From positions 1 through 64,000 of the forward strand of contig NZ_CP072309.1 of the NCBI RefSeq assembly GCF_017726655.1: DNA of 64,000 bases, written 5' to 3'. This DNA is from Agrobacterium tumefaciens (GTDB lineage Bacteria > Pseudomonadota > Alphaproteobacteria > Rhizobiales > Rhizobiaceae). The notes beneath the pieces are model-generated. The model was given only the letters and a program-made list of their open reading frames with translations. It made no database searches and had not been told where the DNA came from. A program made the position numbers and the translations under genes. Shown in pieces: positions 25,501 to 34,026 of this stretch (position 1 is its first letter; each line of letters begins with the position of its first letter).

Positions 25501-25573
25501 AGCCATAGCCCATGGCCTTTAGATGCTCAATCGTAGGGCGCTCGGCAAAATGCCATTCGGGGCCGTGGCTCAT
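22559..25573 (-). CDS. hsdR: type I restriction enzyme HsdR (motor and nuclease subunit)
   Basis: 1004 residues, normal length. Domains in order: PD-(D/E)XK nuclease around residues 125-150 (KPDIVVYVNGIPLVVIEAKS, with D and ExK); SF2 helicase Walker A in QGSGKSLTMVF near residue 282; DEAH in VMVDEAHRTQ near 385; GFTGTPV motif III; KLLTGFDCP and QAIARTNR as motifs V/VI; then a helical carboxy part that contacts HsdM. It translocates DNA and cuts unmodified DNA far from the recognition site. It follows hsdS with a 5-base gap and precedes the YgjP-like gene by one base. Confidence 0.95.
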   Translation of the reverse strand: MSHGPEWHFAERPTIEHLKAMGYGFVAPAEHAALREGENQVLFRPHLIEALMRINGIDRASTEAAYGELAAISDNETWLKVLRGDYARKVTGQETRQTLRVIDFLDPGNNQFTVTHQLRVKAENTRKPDIVVYVNGIPLVVIEAKSPLNVKDKTGEAFEQIRQYEQDIPRLFFSNVFNIVTDGALVLYGATGSGSKYFAEWRDPWPKVEGDFPDTLAKGLWCLLEPSRLLDLIAHYVVFEKTETGTIKKICRYQQFRAVNRIVDRVIEGKHRQGLIWHTQGSGKSLTMVFAALKLKTHRTIQSERLTNPNILVLTDRVDLHSQISGTFVACDLPNPTAIESIRDLHALIRSGKDGHTTLSTIFKFQGSKEAIANSENWIVMVDEAHRTQEKDLGAYLRATLPNARFFGFTGTPVKKDDKNTYENFGVPGEGYLDKYGIDDAVADGATVPIYYTGRKTDWHIDEAKIDILFDTWFAELDDDKLNEIKKRGVQIEDLVKHPRRIELIAYDIWTHFKQYAQPDGFKAQIVAIDREAVILYKQALTKVIAEDLKADGMEPAEALARADAMSACVYSVNQEDGKPSEDAHRQAIRTELKAHYLDAEAEKLAKKAFGRKGDDPQFLIVCDKLLTGFDCPIESVMYLDKPLKEHGLLQAIARTNRVSDAKKRNGLIVDYIGVSGHLEEALSSYRADDVKNAMRDLDDLRNQLRAAHSAVAALIKPLKCKASDKDRLKAEYDAFVKLLGSEDKWFDFKAKARTFIALYETLSPDPSVLEFTADLKWVANFLLYGTQHFEKRQAFDQMNYSEKIREMLEKHLEATGLNVTVKLRHITDPEFWEDFDPEAKTEEDLMTAAIRKTTELRKTVTERIDDSPHQYSKFSERLRQLLEKLESAQLSWGEKLKAAEELAKDITAEDAAHVEAGLSPGAYGILQILNGFTSGPDGENLAIRLEGLYTDPVTAPAGWWEKDGLRKSLRQQVRFMAHEAGLTQFRQIPEEVEAYALKHFVGQ

Positions 25574-25578
25574 GGGCG

Positions 25579-26889
25579 TTACTCCGCTGCCATGGGCAGG
25601 GCGTCGGTCACACGCTTGCGACCGGTGAGGAGGTCGGACATCAGGGTGACTCTCATAGAAACCGCCGCACGCAACTGATCCTCTAGAGCGGCAATTGTGA
25701 GCTGTATGTCATTAATTTTATTCACAATGGTTTTCTGCTCTCCGATCGAGGGAACAGCAATCCGGATCTGAGAGAGAAGCCCCCGGTTGATCTTGACCAT
25801 ACTCGCACTTGTGCCCGCCGCTGCACGCTTGAAGTAACCAGTCGCCTGCAAATGACGGAGCCAAAGCGCACCAAAGTCAGCGTTGATCAGGCTCTCCCTG
25901 AAACGCAAGCAAATCATGAGGTCGGGAAAGAAGCAGTTGGATGGTTGCCCTTTGTAAATGCCGACCATTCCCACTCTATCCGGCGTGTTTGAGCGGCTGA
26001 TCAACACGTCCCCATAGGATAGCCTCGCTGCACCCATCCTGGGATCGTCAAGTGGTGCAGGCTTGAGATTTTCGCCAGTTAGACCGTCATTCGAGAGACT
26101 TCCTAAGCTCAGTAGCCAGCCGCCGGTAGGCGACGGTGGACTGACAGGCGAGTATCCGTTTCGCACTGGTTCGCGAAGGGCGTCGAACAGATTTACGACC
26201 TCCCACCCCTCCGGGATCTCCCCGATCTCCGTCTGCTTGAAGCGCGTGTGACCAATACCCTTGGTAAGCAGCCGCTCCAGCGCGCCCTGCTTGACCTTTC
26301 TGGTCTGCTGGACCACTGCCCGCGTTGCCGCTATGGCTTCATCGACGCTGGACAGGATTTCGGCGATGCGGCGTTGTTCATGTAGCGGGGGTAGCGGGAA
26401 CTCAAAGTCGAGCCAGTCGGTCGCGCGAAAGACCATCTTCTCGATAACAACGCCTACGCTGGCCAATTCGCAAGATTTGTGGAAAGCGTTCGCATGCGAC
26501 AAATACCACAAGAATTTGTGATCAAGGTCTTTCTGGATTTCAAAAGCATAGTAGCTGCTGGAAGCAATAGCCTTGTTCAACTCGGGTGGCACAACGCCAT
26601 AAGCGCGATGCAAAATCTGAACTTTGGACATAAGCCAATCGCCCGCATGAACCAGGAACTGTGCCTTCGTCTTGATGCACGCTCCTAATTGTCTTTCGCG
26701 AATTTCAATTCCGCCATGCCCTCGTCGGATGACGGGTTGTATATATTCGACATGGTCCTCCATCTCGATCGGTCGTCGCTTGATGTGAAGAACATCACCG
26801 AAACGGGCAAACCGCCAGCTGGACGGCAGCTCGCTCAGCCATTCACTTTTCAACTCTTCGATGACTTCCGGGCTAAGCGACATAGCCAA
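25579..26889 (-). CDS. hsdS: type I restriction specificity subunit HsdS
   Basis: 436 residues with two target-recognition domains separated by conserved helices. LPPLHEQRRIAEILSSVDEAIAATRAVV around residue 170-200 is the central spacer helix, and SIGEQKTIVNKINDIQLTIAALE near the end is its partner. TRD1 spans about 20-165 and TRD2 about 215-365. These two domains read the two halves of the bipartite target. The sequence motif cannot be predicted by eye. The start overlaps the end of hsdM by 17 bases. Base composition inside the TRDs is somewhat AT-richer than in the helices, as usual for exchanged specificity domains. Confidence 0.93.
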   Translation of the reverse strand: MAMSLSPEVIEELKSEWLSELPSSWRFARFGDVLHIKRRPIEMEDHVEYIQPVIRRGHGGIEIRERQLGACIKTKAQFLVHAGDWLMSKVQILHRAYGVVPPELNKAIASSSYYAFEIQKDLDHKFLWYLSHANAFHKSCELASVGVVIEKMVFRATDWLDFEFPLPPLHEQRRIAEILSSVDEAIAATRAVVQQTRKVKQGALERLLTKGIGHTRFKQTEIGEIPEGWEVVNLFDALREPVRNGYSPVSPPSPTGGWLLSLGSLSNDGLTGENLKPAPLDDPRMGAARLSYGDVLISRSNTPDRVGMVGIYKGQPSNCFFPDLMICLRFRESLINADFGALWLRHLQATGYFKRAAAGTSASMVKINRGLLSQIRIAVPSIGEQKTIVNKINDIQLTIAALEDQLRAAVSMRVTLMSDLLTGRKRVTDALPMAAE

Positions 26890-28363
26890 GCTCCCGCAGG
26901 AAGCCCATCATCCGCGCTTCTGCTGTATCCCGATCGGCCTGAAGTTCCACTAACCTTTCCACTTCCGTCGCGACATCCGCTTCCGCCGCCTGTTCGCTCA
27001 GATGCACATAGCGGCTGATATTGAGGTTGAAATCGTTCGCCTCGATCTCGCTCACCGGCACCACGCGTGCCAGCCGCTCGGCATCGACAAAATCGCTATA
27101 AGCATTTGCGAGCGTGGCGACATTGCCCTCCAACAGATGATTCTGTGCCTTTCCTTCGACAAAATGCTCGGCGCCGTTGATGATCAGGATCTGGCCCTTG
27201 CGGGCCGCACGCTTCCGTTTACGCAGGATCAGGATGCAGGCCGGAATGCCGGCGCCGTAGAACAGGTTAGGTGCCAGACCGACCACCGCCTCGATCAGAT
27301 CATCCTTGATCAGCCCCTCGCGGATCTTACCCTCCGCGCCGCCGCGAAACAGCACGCCGTGGGGCAGCACCACGCCGCAGACGCCGTCTGCCTTGAGGCT
27401 TGCCACCATATGCTGCACGAAGGCGAGGTCGCCATAGGATTTCGGCGGGCAGCCATAGCGGTCGCGACCATAGGTATCGCCCTTCGACCAGACATCATGG
27501 CCCCAGCTTTTCAGCGAAAAGGGCGGATTGGCCAGCACCCGGTCAAAGGTGCGGATGGCCTTCACGCTGTCGCCCGCCAGATGCTTTGGCTCCAGCAGCG
27601 TATCGCCGCGCGCAACCTGCGCATCGTCGATATCATGCAGGAACAGGTTCATCTGGCAGATGGCCCAGGTGTTGAGGTTGCGCTCCTGGCCGAACAGCGA
27701 CAGGCTCTTTGGATTCTTGCCTTGTCGCTCCAGATGATGCACCGCCTCCAGGAGCATGCCGCCCGAGCCGCAGGTGGGGTCATAGATCGACATGCCTTCT
27801 TCCGGCTTCAGGCACTCGACGATCAGCCGCACGACCATCTTCGGCGTGTAGAACTCGCCACCCTTCTTACCGGCATCATCGGCAAACTGGGCGATCAGAT
27901 ATTCATAGGCCTGGCCCAGCACATCCGGCTCGACATCTCTGTTGCGGAGCCGATAGGTCTCAAAATGCTGGAGCAGCTTTTCCAGCATGGTATCCGGAAA
28001 GCGCTCTTTGTTGTTGAAATCGACGTCCTGGAAGACGCCGCGCAGCTTCATGTTCGCGTCTTCAATGGCGCGGAAGGCGGCGTTCAGATGCGTGCCGATA
28101 TCGGTCGTATGCTTGCGCACATCCTTCCAGAAATGCGCCTTGGGAATATCAAAGCGGTGCTCATCCGGATCGGCGGCTAGATCTGCGTCGTGATAGCGCG
28201 CCAGCCGTTCCTCATACTCCTCCTCCCAGACATCCGAGAGGCGCTTGAAGAACAGAAGACCGAAAATGTAGTGCTTGTAATCGCCGGAATCGATCGATCC
28301 CCGCAAAATATCCGCCGCCCGCCAGAGATGGTTTTCCAGCTGCGAAAGGCTCAAAGTCGTCAC
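26873..28363 (-). CDS. hsdM: type I DNA methyltransferase subunit HsdM
   Basis: 496 residues. HsdM_N helices lie at residues 5-150 (LENHLWRAADILRGS onward). The N6-adenine methyltransferase domain has AdoMet motif DPTCGSGGML near residue 195 and catalytic NPPF near 280 (RVLANPPFSLKSWG). GAGIPACILILRK follows. It methylates the recognition adenine together with HsdS and protects host DNA. It is the first gene of the operon hsdM-hsdS-hsdR-ygjP. The promoter must lie in the 128-base space to the divergent nuclease gene at 28492. Confidence 0.95.
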   Translation of the reverse strand: MTTLSLSQLENHLWRAADILRGSIDSGDYKHYIFGLLFFKRLSDVWEEEYEERLARYHDADLAADPDEHRFDIPKAHFWKDVRKHTTDIGTHLNAAFRAIEDANMKLRGVFQDVDFNNKERFPDTMLEKLLQHFETYRLRNRDVEPDVLGQAYEYLIAQFADDAGKKGGEFYTPKMVVRLIVECLKPEEGMSIYDPTCGSGGMLLEAVHHLERQGKNPKSLSLFGQERNLNTWAICQMNLFLHDIDDAQVARGDTLLEPKHLAGDSVKAIRTFDRVLANPPFSLKSWGHDVWSKGDTYGRDRYGCPPKSYGDLAFVQHMVASLKADGVCGVVLPHGVLFRGGAEGKIREGLIKDDLIEAVVGLAPNLFYGAGIPACILILRKRKRAARKGQILIINGAEHFVEGKAQNHLLEGNVATLANAYSDFVDAERLARVVPVSEIEANDFNLNISRYVHLSEQAAEADVATEVERLVELQADRDTAEARMMGFLRELGYVA

Positions 28364-28491
28364 GTTATTTATTCCCCGTCATGCTCAGCGCTCACAATAG
28401 CAAATCGGAGCCGCGTGGCAATTTATCTGGACATCGGCGCAAAGGCGAATAGAACTTTGTATGCAATCTCTGATCTTCACCGGAGTAAATT

Positions 28492-29442
28492 TTGAGCGAT
28501 ATCAAGCTGTTTCATTTCCATGGTGCCCAAGTGACGGAGCTTGCCGGTGCTGCGGTCCAAGTCGAGAAATCGCTCCAAAAGTTATTCGAGGCAAACCTAG
28601 AAGCTCTCCTTGGAATTCGATTTCTCGCCAGCGAACATTCAACTGGTGCAGTCCATGGCGGCAGGATTGATACGCTGGGTGTGGATGAAGACAATTCGCC
28701 CGTCATCATCGAATATAAGCGTTCGGTCAATGAGAATGTCATCAATCAAGGGCTCTTCTACCTCGATTGGTTGCTGGATCATCGCAAGGAGTTTCAATGG
28801 CTGGTGATGGAGCGCCTGGGGCCGGAGGCAGCCAAAGCCGTAGATTGGACCTCGCCGCGTCTGCTTTGTATTGCCGGCGATTTTACGCGATATGACGAGC
28901 ACGCAGTCAAGCAGATTGCACGAAACATCGAGCTTATTCGTTACCGTAAGTTTGGTGATGACCTGTTGATGATTGAGCTTGTTCATGCACCTAAGTCGGC
29001 GAGGACCATCGTTTCGGTGTCCGGTAACACCACAACTGCAGAGACCACCCCGAAAGATGAATCCGACGAAAGCGATCCCTATTGGAGAAATCGGATGGCC
29101 TATCGTCTCTCCCAGTCGTCGCCCGAATTGCGCGACATCTACGATGCCGTGCAACAATTTGTCTCTGCGCTTGGTGATGACGTGCAGGTGAAGGAATTGC
29201 AGCAGTATACAGGATTTAAGCGCCTCAAAAACTTTGTTTGTCTACAAATCTATCCGCACGCCCGCAGTGTGGTGGCGTATCTTAAAGTCGATCCATCTAC
29301 AGTGGACCTTGAAGAAGGTTTCTCTCGGGATGTGAGGAATATCGGTCATCACGGCACAGGAGATCTAGAGATTTCATTGAAATCGATGTTGGATTTTGAG
29401 AAAGCACAGGTGCTGCTGCGGCGGGCCTATGAAGAAGGATAG
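28492..29442 (+). CDS. PD-(D/E)XK-type nuclease-like protein
   Basis: 316 residues from TTG 28492 (GGAG at 28482-28485). Residues 45-85 contain GRIDTLGVDEDNSPVIIEYK, the D...E-x-K core of restriction-like nucleases, followed by NQGLFYLDWLLDH. This resembles the DUF91/NucS-like or DUF5655-linked proteins often found beside type I restriction systems. A carboxy-terminal domain (residues 200-316) contains a conserved-looking FVCLQIYPHARSVVAYLKVDP stretch and may bind DNA or peptide ends. It is transcribed divergently from hsdM and could extend the defence set. The substrate is unknown. Confidence 0.75.
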   Translation: MSDIKLFHFHGAQVTELAGAAVQVEKSLQKLFEANLEALLGIRFLASEHSTGAVHGGRIDTLGVDEDNSPVIIEYKRSVNENVINQGLFYLDWLLDHRKEFQWLVMERLGPEAAKAVDWTSPRLLCIAGDFTRYDEHAVKQIARNIELIRYRKFGDDLLMIELVHAPKSARTIVSVSGNTTTAETTPKDESDESDPYWRNRMAYRLSQSSPELRDIYDAVQQFVSALGDDVQVKELQQYTGFKRLKNFVCLQIYPHARSVVAYLKVDPSTVDLEEGFSRDVRNIGHHGTGDLEISLKSMLDFEKAQVLLRRAYEEG

Positions 29443-29592
29443 CGTAACCTGAGCTAGAGCGGAGCTCAGGAAATATTCTGAAGGCCAAAGCCTATCAAAA
29501 ATCGCTGTGGTCAACTCTATTAGTTGATTGTATCTGACTTGTAGTAAATCTATCTTCAGTTGATAGCGGTAAAATTGTTGGGCGGCTCTTAA

Positions 29593-30324
29593 ATGGATTT
29601 CCTTATTAAGTTTCTCGATGTTGCTGCGTGGCCAATCGTCGCCATCATCGGGATAATGGTTTTAGGTCCTGGCGGTGTTTTACTGGCGTTTACAGACCGT
29701 TTGGGCCGGTCCATCAGCGATTTCACGCGAGCTATTCCAGAATTGAAGGAGACGGCGTCTGTTCTCCGCTCCGATACCGAAACGTTGGTTGCGAAAGCGC
29801 AAGAGATAACCACGAGGTTTTCTGAAGAGTATAAGGGACTGGAGGATCGAATCGACCGTCTCTCTAAACGTATCTCTGATCAACTCACAGAAGTCCGGGA
29901 AGCGCTGGACGAGATGGATAAATCAAGGATTGTCGAGGTCCAGGAGGAGATAAATAGGGTTGTCGATGGCCCACTACCTGATGAGGAAAGTGTCATAGTA
30001 GCTACTGGCGCAGACCCATCTGCCGATGAGATGATGGATATTTTAAAAGGCGAATGGGACACCCTTGTTGAGACCCTTAGAGAACGGTTAGGTAATCCAG
30101 AATACTTCGATCGTCGTCAGATCGGCGCGATGGCTTGGCGGCTTTCCCACGGGCGACGAACGAACAAAATCAGCAAGGAAGACGCTGAGCTAATCGCTGA
30201 GCTTCATTCGCAATTTAAGCGCTTCACACGTTTATCATCCTCAAAGGACGAGTGGCTGACAGGAGACGTGTTCTCCTCTTTCCTTAGCGGCATTCGTAAG
30301 GCACAGGGTGCGTTAACTGTCTAA
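29593..30324 (+). CDS. membrane-anchored coiled-coil protein
   Basis: 243 residues. One helix lies at residues 11-33 (AAWPIVAIIGIMVLGPGGVLLAF). A long heptad-type coiled coil then runs through residues about 40-120 (LEDRIDRLSKRISDQLTEVR). A globular end with DPSADEMMDILKGEWDTLVETLR and RRTNKISKEDAELIAELHSQ follows. No catalytic motif is seen. It is the last gene before the right tRNA-Ser copy. Possibly a membrane sensor or an anti-phage accessory protein, but there is no family support. Confidence 0.6.
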   Translation: MDFLIKFLDVAAWPIVAIIGIMVLGPGGVLLAFTDRLGRSISDFTRAIPELKETASVLRSDTETLVAKAQEITTRFSEEYKGLEDRIDRLSKRISDQLTEVREALDEMDKSRIVEVQEEINRVVDGPLPDEESVIVATGADPSADEMMDILKGEWDTLVETLRERLGNPEYFDRRQIGAMAWRLSHGRRTNKISKEDAELIAELHSQFKRFTRLSSSKDEWLTGDVFSSFLSGIRKAQGALTV

Positions 30325-30424
30325 AATCCTACCGCCACACATGCGGCGCAAGTGACTGCTTAGCCGGTCGGATTGCCGCATCAACCGATATGAACGGCCT
30401 GGCAACGCAAGCGTTCGCGCATGC

Positions 30425-30505
30425 GGAGAGGTGGCAGAGTGGTCGAATGCACCGCACTCGAAATGCGGCATAGCTGCAAGGGTATCGTGGCTTCGAGTCC
30501 AAGGA
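30425..30505 (+). pseudogene. degenerate tRNA-Ser(CGA) copy, right end of island
   Basis: The 5' part is intact (acceptor strand GGAGAGG, full D arm, CGA anticodon arm) and shares CTCGAAATGCGGCATA and CTGCAAGGGTATCGTGG exactly with the left copy. The T-stem no longer pairs (GTGGC against CCAAG) and the acceptor 3' strand and CCA are missing. It is the mirror image of the left copy: there the 3' part is good and the 5' part bad. Confidence 0.7.
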
Positions 30506-30581
30506 AGAGAGAGCTGCCAGCAACGACTGGCGGCAGCAACGCGCAGGTGCGGTCCCAGGGGTGATCTCACGCGAAGACCTC

Positions 30582-30602
30582 ACGGGGGTGCCTGGCCCCC
30601 GT
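30582..30602. terminator. GC-rich hairpin behind the catabolic operon
   Basis: ACGGGGG (30582-30588) pairs with CCCCCGT (30596-30602) across a 7-base loop, 38 bases after the stop of the aldehyde dehydrogenase gene. No T-run is present, but position and stability suit a terminator of the minus-strand operon. Confidence 0.5.
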
Positions 30603-30640
30603 AGACACACTTGTCAGTTATTGATCCGCCGAGATGCCGA

Positions 30641-33037
30641 TCAGGCTCCGTATGGGACCCAGATGTTCTTCACCTGAATCGCCCTTCGCAAATAGTCACG
30701 TCCCTGCCCTTGTGTGCGGTCAAGCCAATCCGGCTGACGCCCATTATTGACCCAAGTGGCCTTCAGGTTCCCCGCAGAAGCCCGCTCTACCATCTCGCTT
30801 CCGTCAGCCGATCCGAAATACCAGATGGCTGCGACCTCATCATGCTCGGCCAGCGTCTTTGCAAGCATGTCGCGTTCGCCGGTCACAATGTTGATGACCC
30901 CGCCGGGCACATCCGACGTGTCCAGCGCCTGGTAGAAATCGCCGGCAATCAATGGATGTCGCGATGACGGGATGACCACGACGCGATTGCCCATGGCGAT
31001 TGCCGGCAGCACCAGCGACACCAGCGACAGCAGCGGCGCATCATCCGGGCAAATGATACCGACGATGCCCCACGGCTCATTCATGGCAAGCGTGACGTGA
31101 CGCGACCTGGTGGAGTGTACGGCGCCATCGAACTTGTCGGCCTGGGCCGCGTAATAGGAAATGCGGCGCAGAGACGCGTCGAATTCGTCCGTTGCCTTCT
31201 TTTCGCTCACACCGGTGCTATCGATGATGCGGGCAACGAATTCGTCACGCCGCGTATCGAGGTTCTCTGCGAGATAATAGAGCACCTGCGCGCGGTTATG
31301 GGCGGTTGCGGAACTCCAGCTGCCTGCCTTGGACGCGGCTTCCACAGCATTGCGGATGTCCTTACGGTTACCTATTCCGGCCATACCAATCACGGCGTTG
31401 CCCTTTCCGGGGACCGAATAACTGTAGCCACCGTCGGGGCGTGCTTGCTTGCCGCCGATGTAGTTTTTCATGGTTCGATCAAGGCCGTCGATCGCCATCT
31501 TGCTCTCAGCATTCGGCAATGCAGATGGCGTGAATGCTTCAGCGGGCTTTGCGACCGGCAGGCTCTTCTCCCAGTCTGCCGCCAGATATTCGTAAAGCCC
31601 TTCGCGCGCACCTTCACGACCGAATCCGCTTTCGCGGTAGCCGCCAAAACCTGCACCGGCGTCCAGCATGTTGGTGCAGTTGATCCAGACCACACCTGCC
31701 TTGACGCGGGCAGCGACATCGAGTGCAACATTGATGTTTTCCGACCAAATGGAGGCGGCTAGGCCGTAACGGGTATTGTTGGCCAGCGAAACGGCTTCAT
31801 CCGGCGTGCGGAATGTGGTTGCTGCGGCGATCGGGCCAAAGATTTCTACCTGGCAGACCGTCGACGCCTGATCGACATCTGTGAAGAAGCCGGGAGCGAC
31901 GTAATTGCCAGTAGACGGTAACGGATTGGAACTCTGCCAGAGTTCACCACCCTCCTCCACCCCCTTGCGGACAAGATCCGTGATGCGCTTTACCTGCGTG
32001 GCGGAAACAATGGCACCGACATCAGTCGACTTGTCGAGCGGATCGCCGACCCGCAGGGTTTCCAGCCGCTTTTTCAGGCGTGCATAAAATTTCTCGGCGA
32101 TACCCTCCTGCACCAGGAGGCGGGAACCGGCACAGCACACTTCGCCTTGGTTGAACCAGATCGCGTCAACAACACCTTCAACCGCCGCATCAAGATCGGC
32201 GTCCTCGAACACGATGAAGGGTGACTTGCCGCCGAGTTCCAGCGACAGCTTTTTGCCGGAACCCGCAATCTGCTCGCGAATAACGCGGCCGACCTTGGTC
32301 GAACCGGTGAAGGCGACCTTGTCGACGCCGTCATGGCCGCAGATCGCAGCGCCTGTCGAGCCATCGCCCTGCACGATGTTGACGACACCGGCCGGAAGGC
32401 CAACCTCGTGGCAGATTTCCGCAAACGCGACAGCCGTCAGCGGCGTGAGATCGGCGGGCTTCAACACCACGGTATTGCCGGCGGCAAGCGCCGGCGCGAT
32501 CTTCCAGGCCAGCATCAGTAGGGGGAAGTTCCAGGGGATCACCTGACCGCAAACACCGACCGGCGAAAAACCACGGAACTCGTCTTCCACCATTTCAGCC
32601 CATCCGGCGTGATGGTAAAAGTGTCGCGCGACAAGTGGAATGTCGAAATCACGGGTTTCGCGAACCGGCTTGCCGTTATCCATCGTTTCCAGAACGGAAA
32701 GGAAGCGCTCGCGCTTCTGGATATGGCGGGCGATGGCGTAGAGGTAACGGGCGCGTTCGTGACCCGACAGTTTTGACCATTTTCCGAAGGCCGCGCGGGC
32801 GGCCTTGACCGCCTGATCCACGTCTTCCTCATTGCCACAAATAATGTCCGCAAGCTTGTCCCCGTTTGCGGGGTTTGAGACGGCAATCGTCTTGCGGCCA
32901 TCGGGAGAAACAAGCCGGCCGTTGATATAATGTCCGAACGAACGTCCGTGAGTGTCGATCCACTGCTTCACATCACCATTGGCTTCGGGGGAAGGTCCAT
33001 ATTCCATGGTTTCCAAAATGTCCTTAATGGGTCGCAT
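30641..33037 (-). CDS. double-length aldehyde dehydrogenase
   Basis: 798 residues, about one and two thirds of a normal ALDH. Residues 1-500 are a complete aldehyde dehydrogenase: VIPWNFPLLML, the NAD-binding FTGSTKVG, catalytic Glu in SLELGGKSP and catalytic Cys in NQGEVCCAGSR near residue 310. Residues about 525-790 repeat the NAD-binding half only (MNEPWGIVGIICPDDAPLLSL, VVVIPSSRHPL) and lack the catalytic Cys loop, so this second part is probably structural or regulatory. The gene ends an operon with deoxyribose-phosphate aldolase, whose product acetaldehyde is the natural substrate to propose. Confidence 0.85.
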   Translation of the reverse strand: MRPIKDILETMEYGPSPEANGDVKQWIDTHGRSFGHYINGRLVSPDGRKTIAVSNPANGDKLADIICGNEEDVDQAVKAARAAFGKWSKLSGHERARYLYAIARHIQKRERFLSVLETMDNGKPVRETRDFDIPLVARHFYHHAGWAEMVEDEFRGFSPVGVCGQVIPWNFPLLMLAWKIAPALAAGNTVVLKPADLTPLTAVAFAEICHEVGLPAGVVNIVQGDGSTGAAICGHDGVDKVAFTGSTKVGRVIREQIAGSGKKLSLELGGKSPFIVFEDADLDAAVEGVVDAIWFNQGEVCCAGSRLLVQEGIAEKFYARLKKRLETLRVGDPLDKSTDVGAIVSATQVKRITDLVRKGVEEGGELWQSSNPLPSTGNYVAPGFFTDVDQASTVCQVEIFGPIAAATTFRTPDEAVSLANNTRYGLAASIWSENINVALDVAARVKAGVVWINCTNMLDAGAGFGGYRESGFGREGAREGLYEYLAADWEKSLPVAKPAEAFTPSALPNAESKMAIDGLDRTMKNYIGGKQARPDGGYSYSVPGKGNAVIGMAGIGNRKDIRNAVEAASKAGSWSSATAHNRAQVLYYLAENLDTRRDEFVARIIDSTGVSEKKATDEFDASLRRISYYAAQADKFDGAVHSTRSRHVTLAMNEPWGIVGIICPDDAPLLSLVSLVLPAIAMGNRVVVIPSSRHPLIAGDFYQALDTSDVPGGVINIVTGERDMLAKTLAEHDEVAAIWYFGSADGSEMVERASAGNLKATWVNNGRQPDWLDRTQGQGRDYLRRAIQVKNIWVPYGA

Positions 33038-33047
33038 TTTTCAGTCC

Positions 33048-34007
33048 TTATGCGGCAGCGTGGTGGTGAGCGCTGGAATAGCGGCCGGTTACGAAATGTT
33101 CGAGCTGCCGCTCGATATCGCCAAGCATCGAACTGGCGCCAATGCGGAACAGGTCCGGCTCCAGCCAGCGATTGCCCAGCTCCTCCTTCATCAGCGTCAA
33201 CCACGACAGTGCGTCTTTTGCCGTCTTCAACCCGCCTGCGGGCTTGAAGCCGACCATCTGGCCGGTCAGTTCGCCATAATCGCGCAGTGCCCGTACCATG
33301 GTCAGACTGACCGGCAGGGTGGCGTTGACCTCTTCTTTGCCGGTAGAGGTTTTGATGAAGTCCGAGCCTGCCTGCATTGCCACCATCGAGGCCCGATAGA
33401 CGTTGGTCAGCGTGTTGAGATCGCCCGTCGCCAGGATAGCTTTCATGTGAGCGTCGCCGCAGGCTTCACGCATCGCGGCAATCTCGTCATAAAGTGCTGT
33501 CCAGTTCTGCGTCAGAACGAACTCGCGGGTAATGACAATATCGATCTCCTTGGCGCCCTGCTCGACGGCATAGCGAATTTCGGCCAGCCGTTGTGGCAGC
33601 GGCGTCAGGCCGGACGGAAAGCCCGTCGCCACCGATGCGACCGGAATAGCCGTGCCTTCCAGCGCCTTGACGGCGTGGGGCACCATGGTCGGATAAACGC
33701 AGACGGCGCCGGTGGTGATGCCGGCATCCGCAAGGCCGAGTGCCTCGAGAATATCTTCCCGGACCGGACGGCGCGCTTTCGCGCACAGGCGGCGCACACG
33801 GCCGGGCGTGTCGTCGCCGGAGAGCGTCGTCAGATCGATGCAGGTGATGGCCTTGATCTGCCAGGCGACCTGGTATTCCTTCTTGACCGAGCGCCGGGTG
33901 GTGATCGTCGCTGCGCGCCGTTCAGAGGCGCTGCGATTGACCGACACATCTTCGAACCATTCCGGTTTGAGAGCGGTGCCGTTATTTCTGGGGAATGCTT
34001 CGCTCAT
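33048..34007 (-). CDS. deoC: deoxyribose-phosphate aldolase
   Basis: 319 residues from ATG 34007. A longer frame exists, but it runs into the kinase gene. The class I aldolase lysines are present: the Schiff-base lysine in DFIKTSTGKEEV and the second active-site lysine in GFKPAGGLKT. CIDLTTLSGDDTPGRV near residue 70 is the family opening. Cleaves 2-deoxyribose-5-phosphate to glyceraldehyde-3-phosphate and acetaldehyde. It is longer than E. coli DeoC (259) because of an amino-terminal extension typical of the eukaryote-like/rhizobial branch. It lies between a ribokinase-type kinase (20-base gap) and the aldehyde dehydrogenase (10-base gap). Confidence 0.93.
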   Translation of the reverse strand: MSEAFPRNNGTALKPEWFEDVSVNRSASERRAATITTRRSVKKEYQVAWQIKAITCIDLTTLSGDDTPGRVRRLCAKARRPVREDILEALGLADAGITTGAVCVYPTMVPHAVKALEGTAIPVASVATGFPSGLTPLPQRLAEIRYAVEQGAKEIDIVITREFVLTQNWTALYDEIAAMREACGDAHMKAILATGDLNTLTNVYRASMVAMQAGSDFIKTSTGKEEVNATLPVSLTMVRALRDYGELTGQMVGFKPAGGLKTAKDALSWLTLMKEELGNRWLEPDLFRIGASSMLGDIERQLEHFVTGRYSSAHHHAAA

Positions 34008-34026
34008 TTTCTGTCCATTTTTCTGG

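Noticed and set aside
27002..28180. 392-residue plus-strand frame
   Set aside because: Antisense to hsdM, no family resemblance, His/Ala-rich shadow translation.
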